Source: Ardenticatenaceae bacterium
Lineage (GTDB): Bacteria > Chloroflexota > Anaerolineae > Promineifilales > Promineifilaceae
Length of the DNA stretch: 64,000 nt
Direction of reading: 5' to 3'
Assembly: GCA_020634315.1 (NCBI GenBank)
Contig: JACKBV010000004.1
Coordinates: forward strand, 124,001 to 188,000
The notes under the pieces are model-generated. The model made no database searches. It was not told where the DNA came from and worked only from the letters and a program-made list of their open reading frames with translations. This document shows positions 8,822-17,524 of this stretch, piece after piece (position 1 is the stretch's first letter; each line of letters starts with the position of its first letter). Position numbers and translations under genes: made by a program.

Positions 8822-9847
8822 TTATGGCACGGCCAAAGGGTATGCCAAAAACAGGTTTTCCAACACCAGCCGCGTGTTAGCATTGCGCTGTAACTGCCAC
8901 AAAGCCAGGTTTGTCTGCTGCAAACTTTCCAAAATACGCTGAGGCGACCAAAGGGCTGCCAGATCACGCAGCTGCGCTTCATGGTCTACATTGGTAAGCG
9001 CCAGTCCCGTTTGCGCCGCAGGTGTACGCTGCGCCTGTGCCAATATCATCAAATCGCGCCACCAACTGAGCCAACCTTGCAATATCTCCGGCAGTTCGTC
9101 TGCCTTGCGCGACAGTTTGTCTGCACTGTTAAAACGAGCCACGCGATTGCCTGCCAGCACTTCGTGCAACTGTACCAGTCGCATTGCTCGCTGTTGCAAA
9201 ATCGACTCATCCTGGCTGGCTTGCACCGCCCACCCTAAACGGCCGTCTGCCAGACAAGCCAACAAATGTGCCCGCGTCTCGGAAACATGCCAGCGTGTGG
9301 TCAGATTTTGCTCAATCAGGTCAGTGGGTAACGGCCGTAACCCAATTGTGCGGCAGCGCGACGCAATCGTCGGCAAGAGCGTATCAGCATCATTTGCCGT
9401 CAACAGCAGCACGACATTGTTGGGCGGCTCCTCCAATGTTTTCAGAAAGGCATTGGCCGCACTGGCATTAGCTGCCTCAAACTGCGTCAAAATCGCCACT
9501 TTGTAACGCCCTTCATATGCCGCCAGGCTCAGTCCTTGCTGGAGTTCCCGTATCTGGTCAATTTTAATGGTTGGTTTGCCGCGACTGCTCACATCTGGCT
9601 CCACCAGACGCACGTCCGGGTGACGGTCGGCAGCAATCAATTGACAAGCGCGACATGCATTACACGGCCGTTCCCCGACCTCTGCCGAACAGTTCAATGC
9701 CTGGGCGAATGTACGCGCCAGCGTCGTCTTGCCAATTTGCGCCGGGCCAGTAATCAGATAAGCGTGTCCAACGCGATCATGTTCAATGGCGCTGCGCAAA
9801 AGTTGCACGGCCCAATCGTGCCCAATGATGTGATTCCAATTTGTCAT
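8822..9847 (-). CDS. holB: DNA polymerase III subunit delta-prime (clamp-loader ATPase homologue)
   Basis: A 341-residue protein beginning MTNWNHIIGHDWAVQLL, the usual start of delta-prime/DnaX-like proteins. The P-loop is GPAQIGKTTLA (near residue 33). It is followed by four cysteines, CNACRACQ plus an upstream Cys, forming the expected zinc site, and FLKTLEEPP and SRCRTIGLRPL motifs. The frame is open further upstream, but this ATG gives the family N-terminus and avoids overlap with the divergent hutH promoter. The product works in the replisome clamp loader. In many bacteria holB sits beside a ricT-like gene; here the PSP1 gene is about 22 kb away. Confidence 0.9.
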   Translation of the reverse strand: MTNWNHIIGHDWAVQLLRSAIEHDRVGHAYLITGPAQIGKTTLARTFAQALNCSAEVGERPCNACRACQLIAADRHPDVRLVEPDVSSRGKPTIKIDQIRELQQGLSLAAYEGRYKVAILTQFEAANASAANAFLKTLEEPPNNVVLLLTANDADTLLPTIASRCRTIGLRPLPTDLIEQNLTTRWHVSETRAHLLACLADGRLGWAVQASQDESILQQRAMRLVQLHEVLAGNRVARFNSADKLSRKADELPEILQGWLSWWRDLMILAQAQRTPAAQTGLALTNVDHEAQLRDLAALWSPQRILESLQQTNLALWQLQRNANTRLVLENLFLAYPLAVP

Positions 9848-9920
9848 GAAAAGAATTGTAAGCCGGAAGCGGTGATCCGTAAACCGTAACGCCTCTTTCA
9901 GTGTGGAATACGCTTTCAGG

Positions 9921-9935
9921 TATAATACCGGCATG
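9921..9935 (+). promoter_or_regulatory. TATAAT box 6 bp before the hutH start (leaderless-type promoter)
   Basis: A perfect TATAAT at 9921-9926 is followed by six bases and then the ATG at 9933. With a normal -10 to +1 distance, transcription would begin at or next to the start codon, so the mRNA would have no leader or ribosome-binding site. No ribosome-binding sequence is visible. The same TATAAT-N6-ATG arrangement occurs at 20890-20904. Confidence 0.6.
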
Positions 9936-11489
9936 AATCCCTTAACTATTTCTGGCACTGAACTCAAAGTTGACGACGTTGTCTCGGTCGCCAAAGGACG
10001 CCCTGTGCAGCTTGACCCGGCGGTGCTGCCGCGCATCGAAGCTGCCCGCGCCGCTGTCGAGAAATTTGTCGCGGAAGGACGCGTCGTCTATGGCATTACG
10101 ACCGGATTCGGCCGTTTCAAAGACAAGATCATCTCCCCGGATGAAGTGAAGCAGTTACAGGTAAATCTGGTACGCAGCCATGCCGTTGGCGTTGGCCCCG
10201 ATTTGCCGGAATCAGTGGTACGCGCCATGCTGCTGGTACGCGCCAATACTCTGGCTCTGGGACATTCCGGTGTCCGCCCCAGAGTCATTTACTTGCTGCT
10301 AGACATGCTCAATCGTGGCGTTCATCCACGCGTGCCCGCGCAAGGTTCGCTGGGAGCCAGCGGCGATTTAGCGCCATTGGCACATCTCACCCTGACCATG
10401 ATTGGCGAAGGTGAAGCGCGTTACGAAGGGGAATGGCTAAACGGCCGTTCCGCTCTCGCCCGCGCCGGTTTGCAGCCACTCGAACTAGAAGCAAAAGAAG
10501 GGCTGGCCTTGCTCAACGGCACAACTTTTATGGTGGGCATGGGGGCGCTGCAAGTGCGCCGCGCCATCAACCTGGCCCTCACCGCCGACACAGCCGCCGC
10601 CCTCAGCCTGGAAGCCTTGCATGGCACAGATCGCGCCTTTGATGCCCGTGTCCACGCCATTCGCCCCCACCCTCGCCAGATTGATTGTGCGGCTTACTTG
10701 CGCAAAAATTTAGCGGGCAGCCAGCTTTTACGTGACCGTCACTCCTTGAACGTGCAAGACCCTTATACCCTGCGCTGCGTGCCCCAAGTGCATGGTGCGG
10801 TGCGTGACGCTATTGCCTATGCGCAATGGGTTATCAACATCGAGCTGAACGCCGTCAATGACAACCCCATCATCTTTGTAGATGAGGTAACTGGCGGCGC
10901 TGACGTGATTTCTGCCGGAAACTTTCATGGCGAACCGATTGCCATTGCCATGGATTATGCTGCATTGGCTCTCACTGAACTGGGCAATATGAGCGAGCGC
11001 CGTTGTGCGCGTCTGGTCGATGCGGACAGCAACAGCGGCGTCCTGCCAATGTTCCTCACACAGCATGGCGGTCTGGAAAGTGGCTTCATGATGGCGCAGT
11101 ACACGGCCGCCGCGCTCGCCTCGGAAAACAAGGTATTGGCGCATCCTGCCAGTGCCGATTCCATCCCCAGCAGCGCCAATGTGGAAGATCACGTGAGTAT
11201 GGGGGCAACGGCCGTTCGCCAAATGGCACAAATTCTCGATCATGTGGAGACAATTGTCGCCATTGAACTGCTGCTGGCCGCGCAGGGCATTGATTTCCGG
11301 CAGCAAACGTTAGGGCAAAAGGCGAACCTGGGACGAGGAACGGCCGTTGCCTATGATCTCGTTCGGCAACAGGTTCCCTTCCTCGAACACGACGCCATCC
11401 TCTCCCCACTTATTGAGCAAGTGCGCCAGCTTGTGGCAAACGGTACAATAAAGGAAGCGGTTGAAGCAAAATTGGAAATGGAAAAATAA
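9933..11489 (+). CDS. hutH: Histidine ammonia-lyase
   Basis: A 518-residue protein of the MIO-dependent ammonia-lyase family. The cofactor-forming Ala-Ser-Gly triad is in GSLGASGDLAPLAH near residue 140. The N-terminal VYGITTGFGRF contributes the catalytic Tyr loop. Further matches are NDNPIIF and FHGEPIA. Length agrees with bacterial HutH (~500-515). The enzyme deaminates L-histidine to urocanate in the cytoplasm. hutU/hutI are not in this window. The start is the ATG six bases after a TATAAT box. The next gene is a thiolase 131 bp downstream, without a clear pathway link. Confidence 0.92.
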   Translation: MNPLTISGTELKVDDVVSVAKGRPVQLDPAVLPRIEAARAAVEKFVAEGRVVYGITTGFGRFKDKIISPDEVKQLQVNLVRSHAVGVGPDLPESVVRAMLLVRANTLALGHSGVRPRVIYLLLDMLNRGVHPRVPAQGSLGASGDLAPLAHLTLTMIGEGEARYEGEWLNGRSALARAGLQPLELEAKEGLALLNGTTFMVGMGALQVRRAINLALTADTAAALSLEALHGTDRAFDARVHAIRPHPRQIDCAAYLRKNLAGSQLLRDRHSLNVQDPYTLRCVPQVHGAVRDAIAYAQWVINIELNAVNDNPIIFVDEVTGGADVISAGNFHGEPIAIAMDYAALALTELGNMSERRCARLVDADSNSGVLPMFLTQHGGLESGFMMAQYTAAALASENKVLAHPASADSIPSSANVEDHVSMGATAVRQMAQILDHVETIVAIELLLAAQGIDFRQQTLGQKANLGRGTAVAYDLVRQQVPFLEHDAILSPLIEQVRQLVANGTIKEAVEAKLEMEK

Positions 11490-11620
11490 GGCTAAAATCG
11501 CCAATCACGCAAAGATTGCAAGTTGAAACAGTACGCAAACAATTAGCAGGCTTGGGGGTGGAGATAACGGCCGTTTACGCCACCGTCTACCCCCAACCCA
11601 TTAACCAGGAGATTCCCACT

Positions 11621-12892
11621 ATGCAAGAAGTCGTCATTATCAATGCCTTACGCACACCAATCGGCCGTCATGGAGGCGCCTTAGCCGATGTTCGCCCGGA
11701 TGATTTGGCTGCGCTGGCAATAAAAACGGCCGTGGCCGACGCCCAAATCGACCCCGCTGAAATCGAAGAAGTCTACTTTGGCTGTGCCAACCAGGCTGGA
11801 GAAGATAACCGCAATATCGCCCGCATGGCCGCCCTCCTCGCCGGGCTGCCCCATCACGTAGCCGGTGTCACATTTAATCGCCTTTGCGCCAGCGGCCTCA
11901 ACGCTGTCAACCAGGCTGCCCGTGCCATCATGGCTGGCGAAGGCGACATCTTTGTCGCCGGTGGCGTAGAAAGCATGAGCCGCGCCCCCTACTCCTTCCC
12001 CAAAAATTCCCGTGCCTGGGGGCCTCCCGGTAACATCACCGGCTATGACACCACCCTCGGCTGGCGCTACCCCAACCGCAACATGGAGGCGTTGTTCCCC
12101 CTAGAAGCAATGGGCGAAACGGCCGAAAATATCTACGAAATGAGCTGCGCCGGAGAAATTAACGGCGGCGAGATTACACGCGAAGACCAGGATGCCTTTG
12201 CTCTAGAAAGTCAACGCCGCGCCTGTGCCGCCATCAATAACGGCTACTTCGACACACAAATCATCCCCGTGCCCATTCCACAGCGCAAAGGGGATCCGCT
12301 CATGGTCACGGTAGATGAACATCCACGCATCAGAAAAAGCGATTCGGGATATGAGCTAGACACCAATGCGGCACAAATGGCAAAGCTGCGCCCCGCCTTT
12401 CGCAAAGGTGGAACCGTCACGGCAGGAAACTCCAGCGGCCTTAACGACGGTGCCGCGGCATTGGTGCTCATGTCGGCTGCCAAAGCAAAGGCATTGGGAT
12501 TGCAGCCAATCGCGCGTTGGGTTGGCTCTGCCGCCGCTGGCGTAGACCCGCGCGTCATGGGTTTAGGTCCGGTTGGCGCAACGCGTAAAGTCTTGCAGCG
12601 CACAGGCTTAACCCTGAATGATATTAATTTAATTGAACTCAATGAAGCTTTTGCGGTGCAATCTTTGGCCGTGATGCGCGAATTAGGCATGTCTCCGGAA
12701 ATCACCAACGTCAATGGCGGGGCAATCGCCTTGGGGCATCCACTGGGCTGCTCCGGTGCGCGCATTTTGACGACGTTGCTGCACGAAATGAAGCGGCGTG
12801 CTGCTCTGGGTGAGCAAATGCACTACGGATTGGCAACGCTTTGTGTGGGGGTTGGTCAGGGAGAAGCAACGATTATCGAACTGTTGCCATAA
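11621..12892 (+). CDS. Thiolase (acetyl-CoA acetyltransferase / 3-ketoacyl-CoA thiolase)
   Basis: A 423-residue thiolase. The start is the ATG preceded by CAGGAG with ~9-bp spacing. The frame is open for 35 more codons upstream, which have no family match. Motifs are NRLCASGLNAVNQAARAI with the acyl-accepting Cys near residue 90, GGVESMSRAPYS, NGGAIALGHPLGCSGAR and CVGVGQGEA with the second catalytic Cys. It catalyses thiolytic cleavage or condensation of 3-ketoacyl-CoA. Full catalytic set is present. Whether it serves fatty-acid oxidation, ketoadipate breakdown or acetoacetyl-CoA formation cannot be told from sequence. Confidence 0.9.
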   Translation: MQEVVIINALRTPIGRHGGALADVRPDDLAALAIKTAVADAQIDPAEIEEVYFGCANQAGEDNRNIARMAALLAGLPHHVAGVTFNRLCASGLNAVNQAARAIMAGEGDIFVAGGVESMSRAPYSFPKNSRAWGPPGNITGYDTTLGWRYPNRNMEALFPLEAMGETAENIYEMSCAGEINGGEITREDQDAFALESQRRACAAINNGYFDTQIIPVPIPQRKGDPLMVTVDEHPRIRKSDSGYELDTNAAQMAKLRPAFRKGGTVTAGNSSGLNDGAAALVLMSAAKAKALGLQPIARWVGSAAAGVDPRVMGLGPVGATRKVLQRTGLTLNDINLIELNEAFAVQSLAVMRELGMSPEITNVNGGAIALGHPLGCSGARILTTLLHEMKRRAALGEQMHYGLATLCVGVGQGEATIIELLP

Positions 12893-12968
12893 ACCATTAA
12901 AAGCACAGATTTTTGATGGGGATGGGCTTTTTCGTCCATCCCCCATCGCCAACAGCCTCCCAAACGCT

Positions 12969-13214
12969 TTAGCCTGCAAAAAGTGCATCCAGAAAAAGGC
13001 CGAGGTCATCCTTTTTGTCTTCCAGGGCTTTCAGGTTGAATATTTCAGTGTAGCCACATTGATTACAGGAGACAAAGAGATAACGATACGGCTGAATATC
13101 CATCAAGCGGGAAACCCCTGTTCCAGACATCGCTAAACGCTGCACCTCGCCACCTTGAGATTTACACCGGGCGCATACAAACTCGCGGGCTAATGTTTCA
13201 TCAACCTTTGCCAT
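12969..13214 (-). CDS. Small zinc-ribbon protein
   Basis: An 81-residue protein with two CxxC knuckles, CARCKSQGG and VSCNQCGYTEIF, spaced about 35 residues apart, as in small zinc-ribbon families predicted to bind nucleic acid (PF09855-like). I chose the internal ATG giving MAKVDETLAREFVCARC. The longer frame adds 16 residues without similarity. The C-terminus LKALEDKKDDLGLFLDALF is helical and acidic. The function is unknown. It stands alone between a thiolase and a structured intergenic region. Confidence 0.7.
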   Translation of the reverse strand: MAKVDETLAREFVCARCKSQGGEVQRLAMSGTGVSRLMDIQPYRYLFVSCNQCGYTEIFNLKALEDKKDDLGLFLDALFAG

Positions 13215-13593
13215 AATCAACACTCCCACTAAAGCATTTACGCAAAAACGCCTCTCCCACACATTTGCTTGCCAGTATCTGGTAATAGAAATGTAGAGGC
13301 AGCATCTTTGGAAAATGCTCGCAGATAAACTTTAAGCTGTCAATATTTGCTGCCTATACGCAGCGGATTTGGGTTAGTTGTAGCGTAATACACCAGGGGC
13401 TTGCTCAGTGTTGAGCAAGCCCCTGGCTTCTCCTGGGTAAGGAGAAAGAAAAAGAGAAGAGGAGAAAAGAGATACGACTGGATGTCCAAGGATGGTCGGT
13501 TAATTTATAGGCTTCTTCATTGATGCGGCAAAAGCTATTAACCGACCATCATGGAATCCTGTGCCGGGACTGGTAACCAGGGACAGGGTTCCA
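13215..13593. other. 379-bp intergenic region with two strong stem-loops and a purine tract
   Basis: No convincing gene. It holds a 14-bp perfect hairpin (13393-13406 with 13413-13426, 6-base loop), a purine-rich stretch at about 13438-13472, and a 14-bp inverted repeat (GATGGTCGGTTAAT at 13491-13504 with its complement at 13537-13550) with imperfect outward extension. Both structures lie downstream of the minus-strand receiver gene, whose transcript would read the purine tract as pyrimidines. Confidence 0.75.
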
Positions 13594-14010
13594 CTACGAA
13601 TGCAGGTAGCTATTGTGCCCCTGCTTTAAATTGGGAAGGTGAAGGGCAAACGGCCGAATAATTTGAATCAGCCGTTGCGCCGAAAATGGTTTGAGCAGCC
13701 AGGCGTTGCACGTTGAACAAAGGCTAGCCATCAATTGACTGCGATCAAATGTCGATGACGTAATGGCGACTAATGGCGTCAATGTCGTTTCCGGCATTTG
13801 TCGTAATGTTCGTGCTGTCTGATACCCGTTCATTCCCGGCAAATCACTTCCTACTAGAATCAGGTCTGGTCGCTTTTGTTGCGCGACGCGGACACCTGAT
13901 TCTCCAGAATCGGCCGTGTACATGCTTAGATACGGCCACTCCAACTGTAACAAATCACAAATAGCCCCCCGGGTTGCTTCATCGCTTTCTATGATCAGTA
14001 TTGACTTCAT
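13594..14010 (-). CDS. CheY-like pseudo-receiver protein (phosphoacceptor Asp replaced by Gly)
   Basis: A 138-residue single-domain receiver. The fold pattern is clear: ILIIESDEATR at the N-terminus, LILVGSDLPGMNGYQ at strand 3, TPLVAIT at strand 4 and WLLKPFSAQ with the conserved Lys. Aligning SDLPGMNG to the canonical D-x-x-LPG-x-x-G places Gly at the phosphoacceptor Asp. An Asp is present two residues later, at the xx position. It therefore probably signals without normal aspartyl phosphorylation. It is followed on the same strand by a two-stem intergenic region. A small gene and a large BTAD regulator lie upstream. Confidence 0.8.
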   Translation of the reverse strand: MKSILIIESDEATRGAICDLLQLEWPYLSMYTADSGESGVRVAQQKRPDLILVGSDLPGMNGYQTARTLRQMPETTLTPLVAITSSTFDRSQLMASLCSTCNAWLLKPFSAQRLIQIIRPFALHLPNLKQGHNSYLHS

Positions 14011-14053
14011 GTTTACCCCACGTCCGAATCAATACCGAGACTGAGTTATTCGT

Positions 14054-14251
14054 CTACGTGAAAGAAATTCCGCCGTTGCCGATACTCATTTGCTCATGCA
14101 GGTATTGAATCAAGCGATCGAGATCAGTAAATCCAATGCGCGTCCCCGTCTTGGTATTTTCCAAACTCAGGCGAATCGGAGTTGTGATTTCAGTATGTTC
14201 AGTCCGTTCCTTCCAAACGCGCAGCATATAGGCTTGATAATTTTGTTCCAT
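14054..14251 (-). CDS. Small conserved-looking protein, function unknown
   Basis: 65 residues: a helical start with YMLRVWKERTE, then IRLSLENTKTGTRIGFTDLDRLIQYLHEQM. The ...GxRxGFxxLxxLxxYL pattern resembles short proteins found in Chloroflexota and cyanobacteria near signalling genes, but I cannot name a family. It lies between a pseudo-receiver gene (same strand, 43 bp downstream) and a divergent BTAD regulator. A weak GAAGGA ribosome-binding match is about 13 bp before the ATG. Confidence 0.55.
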   Translation of the reverse strand: MEQNYQAYMLRVWKERTEHTEITTPIRLSLENTKTGTRIGFTDLDRLIQYLHEQMSIGNGGISFT

Positions 14252-14436
14252 ATCCGTTACATCCTTCTCGTAATTTCGTTATAATTGCTGGTTTGAGGGA
14301 TACATTGATGATTTTTAAATGATTATTCTTTCAAAATGCCCTCAACTTCATTGCGAACATCATACAAGGTCATCGTTAAATTATCGCTAATGAAGCTGCG
14401 GATAGGCGGAAACGATACAAGTTTTTGGTAACTTTT

Positions 14437-17403
14437 ATGGTTTCCATTGATAGGGAAGAGGATTTGTCCACAACAACAGAACTGCAATTAGCCCTGATGG
14501 GTGGGGTGCAGTTTACGCTTGGTGATATTGAGATCACCGACCAAATTTCCACAAAGGGTCAGGCTCTCCTTTGCTATCTGACGATAACCAAACGCCCGCA
14601 GCCACGAGCGATCATTGCCGAACTCTTATGGGGAGATAAGCCGGAAGAGGATGCGCGACGCAGTTTGCGAGTTGAGCTGACTAAATTGCGTCAGGTTCTG
14701 CAAGATTATCTGCTTGTTAGCCGGCAGACCGTCGCCTTTAACCTGGAAAGCCCCTATTGGTCTGATGTTGAAGCTTTTGAAAATTACCTCGCCCTAAATC
14801 GTCAAGCAGAAGAGCAGATTGATCCGGCAGCTTTGCGTGAGGCTATTAAGCTGTATCGTGGTGATTTTCTCGCCGGTTTCGATGCACGCGATGCCACGTC
14901 TTTTGAAGAATGGATGCTGGCGCAGCGCGAACGTCTACATCAAATGGTGGTCAATACGCTTGATACATTGGTGGAATATTACATTGCGCAGCGCTCGTTT
15001 ACGGCCGGTATTGAGTATGCCAATCAATTATTAGCATTGGATCCATGGCGAGATACGGCACACCGCCAATTGATGTGGCTGTTAGCTTACAGCGGGCAGC
15101 GCAATGCGGCGCTGGCGCAATTTGACACTTGCCGACAAATCTTAGCAGATGAATTGGGTGTGGAGCCGCTGCCGGACACAATCAACCTTTACCATGAGAT
15201 TCGGGATATGGGGATGCCCAATGTGCCAGAAGTTAAGGCATTACCGCCACTTCCGGAAACTGCGCCCACCTCGAATCCGTTTTACGTTCCGGCACCAACA
15301 CCGAATTTTACCGGACGGGAACATGAAGCCCTTGTGTTGCAGCAAAAGCTGAACACGCCTGGCACACCACGGCGTTTTGCATTGATTGGGATGGGGGGTA
15401 TTGGGAAGACGTCCATGGCGCTGCATCTGGCGCATCAACTGCGTGACCAGTTTGTTGATGGTGTATTGTGGGCACATGTGGCTACGGATGATCCCAATGA
15501 GATTGTGGAGCATTGGGCTGAGGCATATGGATATGATTTCAGCAGCCTGCCTGACCTGGAAAGCAAGGCGGCTGCGTTAGGGCGTGTGCTGGCGGAAAAG
15601 CAAGCTCTGCTTGTTTTTGATGATGTGGTGCATGCGGCGCGGATACGGCCGTTACTCCCCCCGCCCACTTCCGCCAATGCCATCCTTTTTACAATGCGCA
15701 ATGCCGATCTGGCCTATTCCCTGGATGCAGAGCCAATCTATCTCTCCGAGCTAGAAGCCACAGACGCGCAACAATTATTGACCCGTATCATTGGTGAAGA
15801 ACGAGCGCGGCAAGAGGAAACGGCCGTTATCGAAATCTGCCAACTCCTGCAAAACCTCCCCCTCGCCATCTCGATTGCCGCACAACGGCTGGCCTCTCGG
15901 CCACGCCGCCGCCTGGCCGACTTTGCGGCGCGGCTGCGCAACGAGACCAATCGCCTCGTCGAACTGCGAGAAAGCGACAAGGCCGTGCGTGCTTCCTTTA
16001 CCATCAGTTGGCAAGCACTAGACCAGATGCAAAAGCACATCTTCAGCCTTTTGGCTGTTTTTGAAGGGCGTGCCTTTACGGCCGAGGCATTGGCAGCCAT
16101 TGCCGACATCGACCGTTATGGAGCTATGGATCGGCTCGATTCCCTGGTAACACTGTCACTCCTGAATGAAGAAGAGGAATACCACTATCGACAACACTCC
16201 TTGTTGGCCGATTACGCACGCGAACAGATCGCAGAGATTAACGCGCCGCTACAACGCATGGCGCACTACTACCTCGCCTACGCGACAGCGCAACAGCAAA
16301 ATTACATAGCCTTGCGGCCGGAATGGGAAAATCTGGCGGCCGGTATTCGCCATGCGTACGAGTTGCAATTATGGGATGTCGTCATTGGCTATACGCAAAC
16401 CCTGCACAAACCCTGGTTAGCTCGTGGTCGCTACGCTGAAGCACAAGAAGCCCACAAAAAAGCCATTGAAGCAGCCCAAGCCCAAAACAATCAACAGGCG
16501 CTGGCCTACAGCCTGCTGCGCTGGGGCGAAACCTCACTGGAAAAAAACGATCTGGCAGAAACCGGCATGTGGTTACAGCGCAGCGAACAACTATTTGCCA
16601 CATTGCAAGACGATGCAGGGCTGGCAACTACTTACTATTATCAAGCGCGGCTGGCTATCGAAACGGCCGATTATGACAAAGCAGAAACTTTGCTAGCCCA
16701 AAGCCGACAATTACGCGAGGCGCTGCAAGACACGAGCGGCGTGGCAGACATCCTTCACCTACAAGCACGCTTAGCATTTCGGCATGGGTTCTTGGAGCAG
16801 GCGGAACAGCAAGCGGAACAAGCTTTGCAAATGCAAGAGAAAGCGGCCAATAAACAAAACATGGTACGCACGTTGCGTCTGCTGATGACAACTTTGCTGC
16901 ATCAGCCACCACCACAAGACACCGTGCGGGTAGAAGCTTATGGCGAACGTGCGCTGGCTATTTGTGAGGAATTACAAGATATAGCGGAACGCTCGGTCGT
17001 TCTTAACGAACTGGCTCGTTATCACCGGGTTTGCGGCAATCTCAACAAAGCGGAATCTTTAGCCCTGGAAAGCCTGGAACTGCTGCAAAAAACAGGCGAT
17101 TTGTTCTCGCAAGGGCGTGTGATGTACCAATTAAGCCGCATTTATGAGGATGGGAAAGATTATCATAAGGCGCTGGCAATTGGCGAAGAGAGTACGGCCA
17201 TCTTTGATAGCTTACAAAATGTTTATCATGGGGCACTGCTGCGGGAACATGTCGGTGATTTGTATGTGGCGCTGGGGCGGCCGGCAGATGCGCAAGCAGT
17301 CTGGCTAGCGGGTCAGGAGATGAGCCGCTCGCTGCAATATGAAAATCTACAACAATCATTCAGCAGGCGGCTGTCCAAATTAGCGACCGAGCAGGCATCA
17401 TAA
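14437..17403 (+). CDS. BTAD/SARP-type transcriptional regulator with NB-ARC ATPase and TPR repeats
   Basis: 988 residues from the ATG (a TTG 12 bp upstream is also possible). Residues ~10-100 form a winged-helix DNA-binding module (LLCYLTITKRPQPRAIIAEL, RRSLRVELTKLRQVL). The bacterial transcriptional activation domain spans ~100-260 (GDFLAGFDARDATSFEEW). An NB-ARC ATPase follows with Walker A GMGGIGKTS near residue 320 and Walker B ALLVFDDV. The C-terminal ~400 residues are TPR-like repeats. This is the STAND architecture of signal-gated activators, where TPRs sense a ligand and ATP drives oligomerisation. Target genes are unknown. The divergent small gene and pseudo-receiver are candidates. 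Confidence 0.9.
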   Translation: MVSIDREEDLSTTTELQLALMGGVQFTLGDIEITDQISTKGQALLCYLTITKRPQPRAIIAELLWGDKPEEDARRSLRVELTKLRQVLQDYLLVSRQTVAFNLESPYWSDVEAFENYLALNRQAEEQIDPAALREAIKLYRGDFLAGFDARDATSFEEWMLAQRERLHQMVVNTLDTLVEYYIAQRSFTAGIEYANQLLALDPWRDTAHRQLMWLLAYSGQRNAALAQFDTCRQILADELGVEPLPDTINLYHEIRDMGMPNVPEVKALPPLPETAPTSNPFYVPAPTPNFTGREHEALVLQQKLNTPGTPRRFALIGMGGIGKTSMALHLAHQLRDQFVDGVLWAHVATDDPNEIVEHWAEAYGYDFSSLPDLESKAAALGRVLAEKQALLVFDDVVHAARIRPLLPPPTSANAILFTMRNADLAYSLDAEPIYLSELEATDAQQLLTRIIGEERARQEETAVIEICQLLQNLPLAISIAAQRLASRPRRRLADFAARLRNETNRLVELRESDKAVRASFTISWQALDQMQKHIFSLLAVFEGRAFTAEALAAIADIDRYGAMDRLDSLVTLSLLNEEEEYHYRQHSLLADYAREQIAEINAPLQRMAHYYLAYATAQQQNYIALRPEWENLAAGIRHAYELQLWDVVIGYTQTLHKPWLARGRYAEAQEAHKKAIEAAQAQNNQQALAYSLLRWGETSLEKNDLAETGMWLQRSEQLFATLQDDAGLATTYYYQARLAIETADYDKAETLLAQSRQLREALQDTSGVADILHLQARLAFRHGFLEQAEQQAEQALQMQEKAANKQNMVRTLRLLMTTLLHQPPPQDTVRVEAYGERALAICEELQDIAERSVVLNELARYHRVCGNLNKAESLALESLELLQKTGDLFSQGRVMYQLSRIYEDGKDYHKALAIGEESTAIFDSLQNVYHGALLREHVGDLYVALGRPADAQAVWLAGQEMSRSLQYENLQQSFSRRLSKLATEQAS

Positions 17404-17435
17404 TTGACAAAGCTGCGGCGTAACCGCCAGCAACG

Positions 17436-17486
17436 AAACTCTCCCAGAAACCAATGTGATGACACGCGTTTCTGGGAGAGTTTTTT
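17436..17486 (+). terminator. Rho-independent terminator after the BTAD regulator
   Basis: A 16-bp perfect stem (17436-17451 with 17468-17483, arm AAACTCTCCCAGAAAC) with a 16-base loop ends in a run of six T residues at 17481-17486. It sits 32 bp after the regulator stop, between convergent genes. Confidence 0.88.
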
Positions 17487-17524
17487 GTAATTATCTGAAC
17501 CGATCAGCACAGAAGCTGCAATAT

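Noticed and set aside
10728..11306. Long open frames antisense to hutH, clp and GAF genes (for example 10728-11306, 7448-8032, 43511-44272)
   Set aside because: They are antisense shadows in GC-biased coding DNA. Their translations lack ribosome-binding sites and protein-like composition.
11490..11620. N-terminal extension of the thiolase from 11516
   Set aside because: The 35 extra codons match no thiolase and precede a good CAGGAG ribosome-binding site used by the ATG at 11621.
12915..12947. Terminator after the thiolase gene
   Set aside because: A GATGGGGATGG stem with one bulge exists, but there is no T-run after it on either strand, so I would not call it a terminator.
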